Under the pieces are notes generated by a model. It saw only the letters and a program-made list of their open reading frames with translations, was not told the DNA's origin and searched no databases. A program made the translations under genes and the position numbers. DNA of 64,000 bases from JBBQZP01 sp038207585 (lineage in GTDB: Bacteria > Pseudomonadota > Alphaproteobacteria > Rhodobacterales > Rhodobacteraceae), in NCBI GenBank assembly GCA_038207585.1, contig JBBQZP010000009.1:46371-110370 (forward strand). Direction: 5' to 3'. The first letter of the stretch is position 1. Each line of letters starts with the position of its first letter. Below are positions 17,243 to 25,526 of the stretch, piece by piece.

Positions 17243-18108
17243 GCCGGCCGCCCGCCAAGGCTGGCCAGCGCCACGCCGCCCAGAACAATCACCGATGCCA
17301 GTGCGAAGCGCAGGCTCACAGGCTCGGCCAGCAGCACGAACCCGGCTCCCGAAGCCAGAACCGGCACCGACAATTGTGCCACAGCGGCCCGCGCGGCCCC
17401 CAACCCCGGCACCAGCGCATACCAAAGCGCATAGCCCATCCCCGACGTCACCGCTCCGGACAAGACCGCAAGTCCGATACCCCGCGCGCTGACCGGGCCA
17501 GCAACCGCGCCCAAAACCCACAGCAACCCGGCGCCCCCGCAGGCAACACCGAACGCAAGACCGAAATTCGCAGCCGTCGCCGCCAGCGGATCGCGCGCCC
17601 GCCGCCCGGCCAGCGAATATATCCCCCAGCCCACACCAGACAGCGCCATTAACCCGGCATGCGGCAGGCTCAGCACCGCCGCCCGCCCAACCGGCGCCAG
17701 CAGGAACACAAGGCCCGCAAAAGCCATCCCCGCCCCGGCCCAGCGCAGCATAGGAACCACCTCGCGCGAGATCACGGCCCCGCCGAACATGGTGAACTGC
17801 ACCATGGCAAAAAGGATAAGCGCGCCGACCCCCGTATCAATGCCGACATAAGCCAGCGAAAACCCGACCAGATAGATCAAAAGCCCGGCCACCCCGGCCA
17901 CTCGCCCCGCGCTTCCCGGCCAGACATCCCCGCCCCGCACCGCGCGCCGGACCAGAACCAGCCCGGCCAAAGACGCAGCACCCGCCCCCAGTCGCACAAA
18001 GCCGAACACCAGCGGATCAATCGCGCCGCCGCCAACCGCCATCCGGCCCAGCACCGAATTCGCCGCAAAAGCGATCATCGCCACACATGTCAAAAGAAAG
18101 ATCCGCAT
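17212..18108 (-). CDS. EamA/DMT-superfamily transporter
   Basis: A 298-residue inner-membrane protein with about ten hydrophobic helices in two EamA repeats: the first starts IFLLTCVAMIAFAANSVLGRMA, the second LMALSGVGWGIYSLAGRRA. YVGIDTGVGALILFAMVQFTM and LWYALVPGLGAARAAVAQLSVPV are typical of drug/metabolite exporters. The substrate is unknown. The ATG at 18108 begins right at the first helix; an ATG at 18141 would add a hydrophilic tail. The 3' end overlaps the convergent Nudix gene by 31 bp. Confidence 0.88.
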   Translation of the reverse strand: MRIFLLTCVAMIAFAANSVLGRMAVGGGAIDPLVFGFVRLGAGAASLAGLVLVRRAVRGGDVWPGSAGRVAGVAGLLIYLVGFSLAYVGIDTGVGALILFAMVQFTMFGGAVISREVVPMLRWAGAGMAFAGLVFLLAPVGRAAVLSLPHAGLMALSGVGWGIYSLAGRRARDPLAATAANFGLAFGVACGGAGLLWVLGAVAGPVSARGIGLAVLSGAVTSGMGYALWYALVPGLGAARAAVAQLSVPVLASGAGFVLLAEPVSLRFALASVIVLGGVALASLGGRPAQGTISSKAS

Positions 18109-18221
18109 TGCCGCACTCAACCCGGTGCGGCCAGCGCGCACAATGAAAAATCGTACTTCACGGCTTCACTTGCACAGAAGCCGCGCGGCACGAAGCCTTC
18201 TGAACCGTCACCGTCCCGCGC

Positions 18222-18243
18222 TTTCATTTTGACACAAATATCC
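18222..18243. repeat. Solo repeat arm, identical to the copy inside xdhA
   Basis: 22 nt starting TTTCATTTTGACAC and ending AAATATCC, followed by GCGCCGCAGGC, which resembles the left arm of the repeat at 1310. The same 22 nt, plus one C in front, occur at 61922-61943. No partner arm is found within 150 nt. It lies between the groEL terminator and the EamA gene. Confidence 0.8.
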
Positions 18244-18327
18244 GCGCCGCAGGCACTCCGATCCCGCAGCGCGCCAGCGATGCGGGTGAGACAAAAGGAT
18301 TGCGCGCCGCGCGCGCTCCTTCAAATT

Positions 18328-18358
18328 GAAAAAGGGCGCCCGAAGGCGCCCTTTTCTT
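18328..18358 (-). terminator. groESL intrinsic terminator
   Basis: On the minus strand AAGGGCGCC / GGCGCCCTT closes a TTCG tetraloop and is followed by TTTTTCAATTT. It starts 18 nt past the groEL stop. Confidence 0.9.
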
Positions 18359-18375
18359 TATGAGATCCGGCAGGA

Positions 18376-20022
18376 TTACATCATTCCGTCCATGCCGCCC
18401 ATACCGCCCATGCCGCCGCCCATGCCACCGCCGGACTTCGGCTCCGGACGGTCAGCGATCATGGCTTCGGTGGTGATCAGCAGCGACGCGACCGAGGCTG
18501 CGTCTTCCAGTGCGGTCCGCACAACCTTGGCCGGATCGATCACGCCGAACTTGAACATGTCGCCATATTCTTCAGTCTGCGCGTTGAAGCCGAACTTCAG
18601 ATCGTTCGATTCGCGGATCTTGCCCGCAACAACCGAACCGTCGACGCCTGCGTTTTCCGCAATCTGACGCAGCGGCGCTTCAAGCGCCTTGCGCACGATG
18701 GCGATGCCTGCATCCTGGTCAGAGTTCGCACCCTTAAGCCCGGCAAGAACCTTGCCCGCCTGGATCAGAGCCACGCCGCCGCCGACAACGATGCCTTCCT
18801 GAACGGCCGCACGGGTCGCGTTCAGTGCATCGTCCACACGGTCTTTGCGCTCTTTCACTTCGACTTCAGTCATGCCGCCAACGCGGATCACGGCCACACC
18901 GCCAGCCAGTTTCGCCACACGTTCCTGCAGCTTTTCCTTGTCGTAGTCGCTGGTGGTTTCCTCGATTTGCGCGCGGATCTGGCTGACCCGTGCTGCGATT
19001 TCGGCCTTGTCACCGGCACCGTCCACAATGGTGGTGGTGTCTTTGGTGATGGTGACTTTCTTCGCTTTGCCCAGCATGTCGATGGTGACATTCTCAAGCT
19101 TCATGCCCAGATCGTCGGAAATCACCTGACCGCCGGTCAGAATCGCCAGATCCTGCAGCATCGCCTTGCGACGATCGCCAAAACCCGGAGCCTTGACGGC
19201 AGCGATTTTCAGGCCGCCGCGCAGCTTGTTGACAACCAGCGTGGCCAAAGCCTCGCCTTCGACATCTTCGGAAATGATGATCAGCGGCTTCTGGCTCTGG
19301 ATCACGGCCTCAAGCAGGGGAACCATCGGCTGCAGCGACGAAAGTTTTTTCTCGTGCAAAAGGATCAGCGCGTCTTCCAGATCCGCAACCATCTTGTCGG
19401 GGTTGGTCACGAAATAGGGCGAAAGATACCCGCGGTCGAACTGCATGCCTTCGACGACTTCGGTTTCCGTTTCCAGACCCTTGTTTTCCTCGACGGTGAT
19501 CACACCCTCATTGCCGACTTTCTGCATCGCGTCGGCAATCTGACGACCGATTTCAGCTTCGCCGTTGGCCGAAATGGTGCCGACCTGTGCGACTTCGGCG
19601 CTGTCCGAAACCGGACGGGCTGCGGCCTTGATCGCAGCCACGACTTTCGACGTCGCCATGTCGATCCCGCGCTTGAGATCCATCGGGTTCATGCCCGCGG
19701 CCACGGCCTTGAGGCCTTCCTTGATGATCGCCTGCGCCAGAACGGTCGCAGTAGTCGTGCCGTCACCGGCTTCGTCATTGGTGCGGGAAGCAACTTCCTT
19801 CACCATTTGCGCGCCCATGTTCTCGAACTTGTCGGCCAGTTCGATCTCTTTGGCGACGGTCACGCCATCCTTGGTGATGCGGGGCGAACCGAACGATTTG
19901 TCGATCACCACGTTGCGGCCTTTGGGGCCCAAAGTCACCTTCACGGCGTCGGCGAGGATGTTTACGCCACGCAACATGCGGTCGCGGGCATCCGTGTCAA
20001 ATCTGACGTCCTTAGCAGCCAT
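18376..20022 (-). CDS. groEL: Chaperonin GroEL (60 kDa)
   Basis: A 548-residue ATP-dependent chaperonin subunit that forms the double-ring folding chamber with GroES. The N-terminus AAKDVRFDTDARDRMLRGVN and LGPKGRNVVIDKSFGSPRITKDGVT are classic; the nucleotide-binding GDGTTTATVLAQ is at residues 86-97. The conserved AAVEEGIVxGGGVA element is present in the variant form AAVQEGIVVGGGVAL. It ends in the usual Gly/Met-rich tail (GGMGGMDGMM). It is the second gene of groES-groEL, 51 nt apart, under the CIRCE-controlled promoter. Confidence 0.98.
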   Translation of the reverse strand: MAAKDVRFDTDARDRMLRGVNILADAVKVTLGPKGRNVVIDKSFGSPRITKDGVTVAKEIELADKFENMGAQMVKEVASRTNDEAGDGTTTATVLAQAIIKEGLKAVAAGMNPMDLKRGIDMATSKVVAAIKAAARPVSDSAEVAQVGTISANGEAEIGRQIADAMQKVGNEGVITVEENKGLETETEVVEGMQFDRGYLSPYFVTNPDKMVADLEDALILLHEKKLSSLQPMVPLLEAVIQSQKPLIIISEDVEGEALATLVVNKLRGGLKIAAVKAPGFGDRRKAMLQDLAILTGGQVISDDLGMKLENVTIDMLGKAKKVTITKDTTTIVDGAGDKAEIAARVSQIRAQIEETTSDYDKEKLQERVAKLAGGVAVIRVGGMTEVEVKERKDRVDDALNATRAAVQEGIVVGGGVALIQAGKVLAGLKGANSDQDAGIAIVRKALEAPLRQIAENAGVDGSVVAGKIRESNDLKFGFNAQTEEYGDMFKFGVIDPAKVVRTALEDAASVASLLITTEAMIADRPEPKSGGGMGGGMGGMGGMDGMM

Positions 20023-20073
20023 TTTGCTTGCTCCAGTTTGTCTTGAATTTCAATGGGATAGAAAGCAGCGAGA

Positions 20074-20361
20074 TCAGGCCATAATGCCCAGAATATCGCT
20101 TTCCTTCATGATCAGAAGATCTTCGCCGTCCAGCTTGATCTCGGTGCCCGACCATTTGCCGAACAGAATGCGGTCGCCAGCCTTGACCGACGGCGCGATA
20201 AGCTCGCCCGAGTCCTTGCGCGCGCCTTCACCGACCGAGATGATCTCGCCTTCGGCGGGCTTTTCTTTTGCAGTGTCGGGGATGATCAGACCACCCTTGG
20301 TCTTGTCTTCGCCTTCGATGCGGCGGACCAATACGCGGTCATGCAGCGGTTTGAATGCCAT
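20074..20361 (-). CDS. groES: Co-chaperonin GroES (10 kDa)
   Basis: A 95-residue lid of the GroEL chamber. It starts FKPLHDRVLVRRIEGEDKTKGGLIIPDTAKEKP; the mobile loop that docks on GroEL is around residues 17-32. The end (LLIMKESDILGIMA) is typical. It is the first gene of groESL. CIRCE lies 37-63 nt upstream, and a -35/-10 pair just beyond that. Confidence 0.98.
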   Translation of the reverse strand: MAFKPLHDRVLVRRIEGEDKTKGGLIIPDTAKEKPAEGEIISVGEGARKDSGELIAPSVKAGDRILFGKWSGTEIKLDGEDLLIMKESDILGIMA

Positions 20362-20397
20362 CTGAGAACACTCCCTAGGTTCCAGGTTAAAGTTCCA

Positions 20398-20424
20398 TTG
20401 TCACTCATCATTGGTGAGTGCCAA
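20398..20424 (-). promoter_or_regulatory. CIRCE operator (HrcA-binding inverted repeat) of groESL
   Basis: On the minus strand TTGGCACTC, 9 nt, GAGTGACAA. Against the consensus TTAGCACTC-N9-GAGTGCTAA each half differs at one or two positions. It covers the predicted transcription start, so HrcA would block initiation. No hrcA gene is in the window. Confidence 0.9.
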
Positions 20425-20431
20425 CGACCGC

Positions 20432-20460
20432 TAGATAGGCAGCCTCACGCTCCGAGTCAA
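20432..20460 (-). promoter_or_regulatory. groESL promoter (sigma-70 type)
   Basis: On the minus strand TTGACT (20460-20455), a 17-nt spacer, then TATCTA (20437-20432). The predicted start, about 7 nt on, falls at the edge of CIRCE. Confidence 0.75.
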
Positions 20461-20585
20461 CGCCCGGCATTGTCAAATTCTTATGACAGACAGGCAGCGC
20501 CGCCGCTGATTGTGATCAGAGTGGCCTTGGCCGCGCCGCAATCGCGTGCGACGATCCGTTCGCCCGCCCCAACGCCAGAGGTTCC

Positions 20586-21578
20586 ATGTTCCGCCGCACC
20601 ATGACCGCCGTAATCACAACCCTGCTGCTGGCTGCCCCCGCGTTTTCCGAATGCACCGGCCAAAACCTTCTGGCCACCCTGCCAGCTGACCTCCGCGCAG
20701 ACCTTGATGCCGCAACCGACGCGCAGCCCTTCGCGCAGGGCAACTTCTGGCAGGCCAGCAAAGATGGCGCCAGTGTCACGATTGTCGGCACCTACCACCT
20801 TGACGACCCCCGCCATGCGGACACGATTGCCAAACTGGACGCCCGCATCCGCGCCGCCCGCATGGTTCTGGTCGAGGCCGGGCCGGAGGAGGAAGCTGCG
20901 CTGAAATCCGCCATCGCCAAGGATACCTCTTTGTTGCTGCTGCCCGACGGCCCCAGCCTTTTGCAGCGTCTGCCCAAAGCCGATTGGGAGGAATTGTCGG
21001 CCGCCATGCAGGCGCGTGGCATCCCGTCGATCATGGCCGCCAAGATGCAGCCCTGGTATGTCTCCATGTTGCTGGGCATTCCACCGTGCGCCATTGCAGG
21101 CCTGACCGAGGCGAACGGGCTGGACAAGCAGATCATGGACGTGGCCGCGAGTGCCGATATTCCGCTCAAGGCGCTGGAACCCTTTGACACCGTATTCGGA
21201 ATCTTCAATTCGATGACGATGGACCAGCAGATCGCGATGATCCGCCCCTCGCTGATGATGGAGCCGCAGGCGGCCGACATGTCGATCACCCTTGCCGACG
21301 CCTATTTCGCCGAAGACAGCCGCCGGATGTGGGAATACAGCCGCATCCTGTCGCATGATTTTCCCGGCTATACTGTCGAACGGGCCGAAGCCGAATTCGC
21401 CTTGTTCGAAAAGGCGCTGGCGACTGACCGCAATGAACGCTGGATTCCCGTAATCGAGTCGGCGGCGAAAAACGGCCCGATCTTTGTAGCCTTCGGCGCG
21501 CTGCACCTTTCAGGCGAAAAGGGCGTGCTGAACCTGTTGCAACAGGGCGGATGGACGGTCGAGCGTCTGCCGCTTTAA
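20586..21578 (+). CDS. TraB/GumN family protein, secreted
   Basis: A 330-residue protein with a signal peptide (MFRRTMTAVITTLLLAAPAFS). The family motif GTYHLDDPRH is near residues 68-77 and the C-terminal FVAFGALHLSGEKG near residue 300; these GxxH and GxxHL elements are the TraB/PrgY/GumN signature of a putative metal-dependent protease fold related to Tiki. FWQASKDGASVTIV fits the first beta strand. The exact function is unknown. It is divergent from groESL (224 nt between starts) and 98 nt before the pyrophosphatase gene. Confidence 0.88.
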   Translation: MFRRTMTAVITTLLLAAPAFSECTGQNLLATLPADLRADLDAATDAQPFAQGNFWQASKDGASVTIVGTYHLDDPRHADTIAKLDARIRAARMVLVEAGPEEEAALKSAIAKDTSLLLLPDGPSLLQRLPKADWEELSAAMQARGIPSIMAAKMQPWYVSMLLGIPPCAIAGLTEANGLDKQIMDVAASADIPLKALEPFDTVFGIFNSMTMDQQIAMIRPSLMMEPQAADMSITLADAYFAEDSRRMWEYSRILSHDFPGYTVERAEAEFALFEKALATDRNERWIPVIESAAKNGPIFVAFGALHLSGEKGVLNLLQQGGWTVERLPL

Positions 21579-21676
21579 CCACCGCGCGGCATTTTGCACG
21601 CTCAGGGCGCACCCGCGTGACATCCCCGCCCGTCTTGCCTATAAGCGCGCGAAATCACCCAACGCTGGATGCACCC

Positions 21677-22594
21677 ATGACCCTCGTTTTTGGCCACAAG
21701 GCCCCCGATACTGATGCCACCCTGTCGCCGATCATCTGGTCGTGGTTCCTGTCCGATGTGGAGGACACTCCCGCCACCCCCTGCCTGCTGGGCGAACCGA
21801 ACACCGAGGCTGCGTTTCTGTTGAATCACTGGGGCTTTGCGCAACCAAAGATCATCTCCGACGTGTCGGCCTCCGATACCGTGGTGATCGTCGATACCAA
21901 CAACCCCGCCGAACTACCGCCCTCAATCAACGATGCCAATATCGTGGCGATCATCGACCATCACATGCTGGTCGGCGGCATCAAGACCAAAGCGCCGATC
22001 GACATCACCATCCGCCCGCTGGCCTGCACGGCGACCGTGATGCACGACCTGATCGGCACCGCGTTGAGCCGCGCCCCGCGCGAGATCAAGGGCGCGATGC
22101 TGTCGTGCATACTGTCGGACACGCTTGAATTCCGCAGCCCGACCACGACACCCCATGACCGTGCCGTGGCCGAACGGCTGGCGCAGGAACTGCGCATCGA
22201 CATTCCCGCTTTTGCCGCCGAAATGTTTGCGGCCAAGTCGGATGTATCGGCGTTTTCGGATGCGGCTTTGCTGCGCATGGACAGCAAGGAATACGAGGTT
22301 GCGGGCAAGCAGTTGCGCGTCTCGGTTCTGGAAACCACGGCCCCGCAGGTTCTGCTGGATCGCAAGGCCGCACTGATGGCCGCAATGCCCGGAGTGGCCG
22401 CTGAAGACGGTGCCGATCAGGTGCTGTTGTTCATCGTCGACATCCTGAACGAACAGGCGACATTGTTGGTGCCCAACGATCTGGTGAAATCTCTGGCCGA
22501 GGCATCGTTTGGCGCCAAGGTCACGGGCGACAGCGTAGTCCTGCCCGGCATCATGAGCCGCAAGAAACAGATCATCCCGGCGCTGAAGCTTTAA
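21677..22594 (+). CDS. ppaC: Manganese-dependent inorganic pyrophosphatase (family II)
   Basis: A 305-residue DHH-family enzyme that hydrolyses pyrophosphate to phosphate and pulls biosynthetic reactions forward. Family motifs are VFGHKAPDTDATLSPI at the N-terminus (metal-binding His/Asp), VIVDTNNPAELP, the DHH-like AIIDHHMLVGGI, LSCILSDTLEFRSPTTTPHD, and the C-terminal substrate-binding SRKKQIIPAL. The ATG at 21677 starts directly at the first strand. Alphaproteobacteria more often carry family I Ppa, but family II is common in Rhodobacterales. Confidence 0.94.
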   Translation: MTLVFGHKAPDTDATLSPIIWSWFLSDVEDTPATPCLLGEPNTEAAFLLNHWGFAQPKIISDVSASDTVVIVDTNNPAELPPSINDANIVAIIDHHMLVGGIKTKAPIDITIRPLACTATVMHDLIGTALSRAPREIKGAMLSCILSDTLEFRSPTTTPHDRAVAERLAQELRIDIPAFAAEMFAAKSDVSAFSDAALLRMDSKEYEVAGKQLRVSVLETTAPQVLLDRKAALMAAMPGVAAEDGADQVLLFIVDILNEQATLLVPNDLVKSLAEASFGAKVTGDSVVLPGIMSRKKQIIPALKL

Positions 22595-22674
22595 GCGATC
22601 AAAGCTGTGGACAGGTTGCGCAAAGGTAATTTGCGCGGCCCGTCACACCCTGCGGGGACAGAAAAGGTTTCACA

Positions 22675-23568
22675 ATGACACAGATCATCGGCGCTTTATC
22701 CGAAGTATCAGACCGCTATTCGGCGGTGTTCTGCGACCTTTGGGGCTGCCTTCACGATGGCAAGGCCTCCTTCCCCGCCGCTGTCGCGGCACTCCAATCC
22801 TTCCGCGCCAAGGGCGGAACGGTAGTGCTGGTGACCAACTCTCCCCGCCCCAAGCCAAGCGTCATGGTCCAGCTTGACGGCCTTGGCATACCAAGGGATT
22901 GCTATGACGAGGTGGCCTCTTCCGGCGATGCCGCGCAATACGGGCTGATCACCGGGGCGGTGGGGCGGCGCGTGCATCACATTGGCCCGCCCAAGGACGA
23001 CGTGTTTTTCAGCACCTTCGCCGAGGATCTTGTGGCCGTTCAAAAATCCGAGGCCGCCGTCACCCGCGTGCCACTGGATCAGGCCGAGGGGCTGGTTGTA
23101 ACCGGCCCGCTGGATGATGCGAACGACAAACCCGAGGATTACCGCGCAACCTTTCTTTACGCCAAAACGAAGGGCCTGAAACTCTTGTGCGCGAACCCCG
23201 ACATTACCGTGCATTTCGGCGATCAACTTTTGTATTGCGCGGGCGCTTTGGCGCAGCTTTACGATGAAATGGGCGGGACCAGCCTTTATTTCGGCAAGCC
23301 CCATCCGCCGATCTATGACCTTGCCCGTCGCCGTCTTGCCGCCCTGAAAGACCGTGTGCCCGACGACGAGATCCTGTGTATCGGCGACGGTATCGGCACG
23401 GATGTGCAGGGCGGCATGGGCGAGGGGTTGGACACGCTGTTCATCACCTCGGGCCTTGCACGGGACGCTTTCGGGACCGATCTTGCCAACCCCGACAAGG
23501 GCCTGTTAGGCGCATGGCTGGCAGAACGGCAAACTGATGCAACATTTACCATCGGCGCGCTGCGCTGA
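22675..23568 (+). CDS. HAD-superfamily hydrolase, TIGR01459 type
   Basis: A 297-residue HAD phosphatase-like protein with a C2-type cap. Motif I reads VFCDLWGCLHDG (nucleophile D, with W where many HADs have a second D), motif II VVLVTNSPRPK, then GKPHPPIYDLARRR with the motif III lysine, and motif IV ILCIGDGIGTDVQGG. This pattern matches the TIGR01459 group seen in alphaproteobacteria; the substrate is unknown. It follows ppaC by 80 nt on the same strand. An AT-rich spacer with a GC-rich hairpin at 23620-23641 follows. Confidence 0.88.
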   Translation: MTQIIGALSEVSDRYSAVFCDLWGCLHDGKASFPAAVAALQSFRAKGGTVVLVTNSPRPKPSVMVQLDGLGIPRDCYDEVASSGDAAQYGLITGAVGRRVHHIGPPKDDVFFSTFAEDLVAVQKSEAAVTRVPLDQAEGLVVTGPLDDANDKPEDYRATFLYAKTKGLKLLCANPDITVHFGDQLLYCAGALAQLYDEMGGTSLYFGKPHPPIYDLARRRLAALKDRVPDDEILCIGDGIGTDVQGGMGEGLDTLFITSGLARDAFGTDLANPDKGLLGAWLAERQTDATFTIGALR

Positions 23569-23686
23569 CGGCGCCGCAAGATTGTTGCTTTTTATAACCA
23601 TCCAACGACAATAAATTACCGGGCGGATTGCGCGCCGCCCGAACCTGGCGTAGTTTAGGCCAAATACTTGGCACAGGAATCGCAGG

Positions 23687-24130
23687 ATGCTCGACAACAT
23701 GCCCCCCGGCACGATCTGCATTGAAGACCTTGAAATCGGCATGGTGCGATCCTTGCAAAAGATCGTAACCGACCGTGACATCACACTTTTTGCCGAGGTG
23801 TCGACTGATCATAACCCTGTCCACCTTGATGAAGGCTACGCTCGCGACACGATCTTTCAGGGCCGCATTGCACATGGCATGCTGACCGCCAGCCTGATCT
23901 CGGCGGTGATCGGAGAACAGCTTCCGGGGCATGGCACGGTCTATCTGGGCCAGAGCCTGAAGTTCCTGGCCCCCGTGCGCCCCGGCGATCTGGTCCGGGC
24001 CGAGGTGAAAGTGACCGCGATTGACCACTCGCGCCGCCGTGTCACTCTTGAAACCCACTGCGCGGTGGGCGATACCGTGGTCTTGAAGGGCGAGGCGCTG
24101 GTTCTGGCACCAAGCCGCAAATTCGACTGA
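23687..24130 (+). CDS. MaoC-like (R)-enoyl-CoA hydratase/dehydratase
   Basis: A 147-residue hot-dog-fold protein. The hydratase-2 motif FAEVSTDHNPVHLDEGYARDT with catalytic Asp and His is near residues 36-56, followed by IAHGMLTASLISAVIGEQLPG and YLGQSLKFLAPVRPGD. It probably hydrates a trans-2-enoyl-CoA or a related thioester; the chain length cannot be told. It is 27 nt before ribF in a plus-strand run continuing to the threonine aldolase gene. Confidence 0.9.
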   Translation: MLDNMPPGTICIEDLEIGMVRSLQKIVTDRDITLFAEVSTDHNPVHLDEGYARDTIFQGRIAHGMLTASLISAVIGEQLPGHGTVYLGQSLKFLAPVRPGDLVRAEVKVTAIDHSRRRVTLETHCAVGDTVVLKGEALVLAPSRKFD

Positions 24131-24157
24131 CGGGCTGCCCCCGTCGCACGGGGTGGA

Positions 24158-25081
24158 ATGCAGATTTTCCAGCATTGGCAAGGGCTTCCAGCGGATGCGC
24201 GCGGCGCGTCGGTAGCGCTTGGCAATTTTGATGGTGTGCATCTGGGCCACCGTGCCGTGATTGACCTTGCACGCGGGCACGGCCCGCTCGGGGTGCTGAC
24301 GTTCGAGCCGCATCCGCGCGAATACTTTGCGCCCCATTCTCCGCCTTTCCGCCTGATGAACGCCGAGGCACGGGCGAACCGGCTTGCAAAACTGGGGGTC
24401 GAACGGCTGTTCGCGCTGCCCTTTGATGCGGTCATGGCCGCATTCACGCCGCAGGATTTCGCGGCGGAGGTTCTGGCGCAGGGGCTTGGCGTGGCACATG
24501 TGGTCGTTGGCGCGGATTTTTGTTTTGGCAAGGCCCGCGCTGGCACCGCACGCGACCTGCAAACCCTTGGCGCAGAACACGGATTTGCCGTTACAGTAGC
24601 CGAGATCATCCGCGAAGGCGGGCAGGATATCTCGTCCACCGCGATTCGGGCGGCGCTGACGGCGGGACAGCCCCGTGCGGCACAGGCGATGCTGGGCCAC
24701 TGGCACCGGATCGAGGGCGAGGTTTTGCACGGCGAAAAACGTGGGCGCGAACTGGGCTATCCCACGGCGAACATGTCGGTTGCGGGGCTTCACCTGCCTC
24801 GGCTTGGCGTCTATGCGGTCAAGGTCGATGTGCTGACGGGCCCGCACCGGGGGCAATATGATGGCGCGGCCAGCCTTGGCGTGCGCCCGATGTTTGGTGA
24901 AAATCAACCCAATCTGGAAAGCTACCTCTTTGATTTCGAAGGTGATCTTTACGGCGAACACCTGTCCGTCGCCCTGATCGACTTTCTGCGACCGGAGCTG
25001 AAATTTGACGACCTGCCTGCCCTGATCACCCAGATGCAGGCCGATTGCACTCAGGCGCGGGGCATCCTGAATGACCTCTGA
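24158..25081 (+). CDS. ribF: Bifunctional riboflavin kinase / FAD synthetase
   Basis: A 307-residue enzyme that makes FMN and FAD from riboflavin. The N-terminal nucleotidyltransferase domain has VALGNFDGVHLGHRAVI (residues 21-37), GVLTFEPHPREYF and GADFCFGKARAGT; ISSTAIRAALTAG marks the end of that domain. The C-terminal flavokinase domain has GRELGYPTANM, GVYAVKVDV and ESYLFDFEGDLYG. It overlaps ycgN by 11 nt. Confidence 0.96.
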   Translation: MQIFQHWQGLPADARGASVALGNFDGVHLGHRAVIDLARGHGPLGVLTFEPHPREYFAPHSPPFRLMNAEARANRLAKLGVERLFALPFDAVMAAFTPQDFAAEVLAQGLGVAHVVVGADFCFGKARAGTARDLQTLGAEHGFAVTVAEIIREGGQDISSTAIRAALTAGQPRAAQAMLGHWHRIEGEVLHGEKRGRELGYPTANMSVAGLHLPRLGVYAVKVDVLTGPHRGQYDGAASLGVRPMFGENQPNLESYLFDFEGDLYGEHLSVALIDFLRPELKFDDLPALITQMQADCTQARGILNDL

Positions 25082-25526
25082 CCTGCGCCCGAAATTCTGG
25101 GAAACCGTGCCAATGGCCGACATGACCGGCGCGGAATGGGAAGCTTTGTGCGACGGCTGCGGCAAGTGCTGCCTCAACAAGATCGAATTCGAAGACGATG
25201 GCGAGGTGGCTTTTACCAACCTTGCGTGCCGCCTTCTGGATGGGCAGACCTGCCAATGCACAAACTACACGAACCGCCGTGATTTCGTGCCCGATTGCGT
25301 GCAGCTTTCCCCCGAACGCCTGCCCGAGATTGCCTATTGGATTCCTCGCACCTGTGCGTACCGCCTTCTTTACGAAGGCAAAACGCTGCAAGACTGGCAT
25401 TATCTGATTTCCGGCAGCCGCCAGACTGTCCACGATGCGGGCGCTTCGGTGCAGGGCTGGACCGTACCCGAAAACACCGTGGCCGAGGACGATTGGGAAG
25501 ACCATATCATCGAGGAGAAACCCTGA
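25071..25526 (+). CDS. YcgN-family cysteine cluster protein (UPF0260)
   Basis: A 151-residue protein with eight or so conserved cysteines: LCDGCGKCCLNKIEFED, ACRLLDGQTCQCTNY, FVPDCVQLSP and RTCAYRLLYEGK. The YkgJ/YcgN CxxCxxCC pattern suggests zinc or iron-sulfur binding; the function is unknown. The N-terminus RPKFWETVPMADMTGAEWE fits the usual FWxxKxLxEMTxxEWE, which supports the upstream start at 25071 despite an 11-nt overlap with ribF. Its stop shares one base with the next ATG (TGATG). Confidence 0.9.
   Translation: MTSDLRPKFWETVPMADMTGAEWEALCDGCGKCCLNKIEFEDDGEVAFTNLACRLLDGQTCQCTNYTNRRDFVPDCVQLSPERLPEIAYWIPRTCAYRLLYEGKTLQDWHYLISGSRQTVHDAGASVQGWTVPENTVAEDDWEDHIIEEKP

Noticed and set aside
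18967..20046. A 359-codon plus-strand frame opposite groEL
   Set aside because: groEL and groES are certain. The composition is that of an antisense shadow, and the frame runs through the groEL start.
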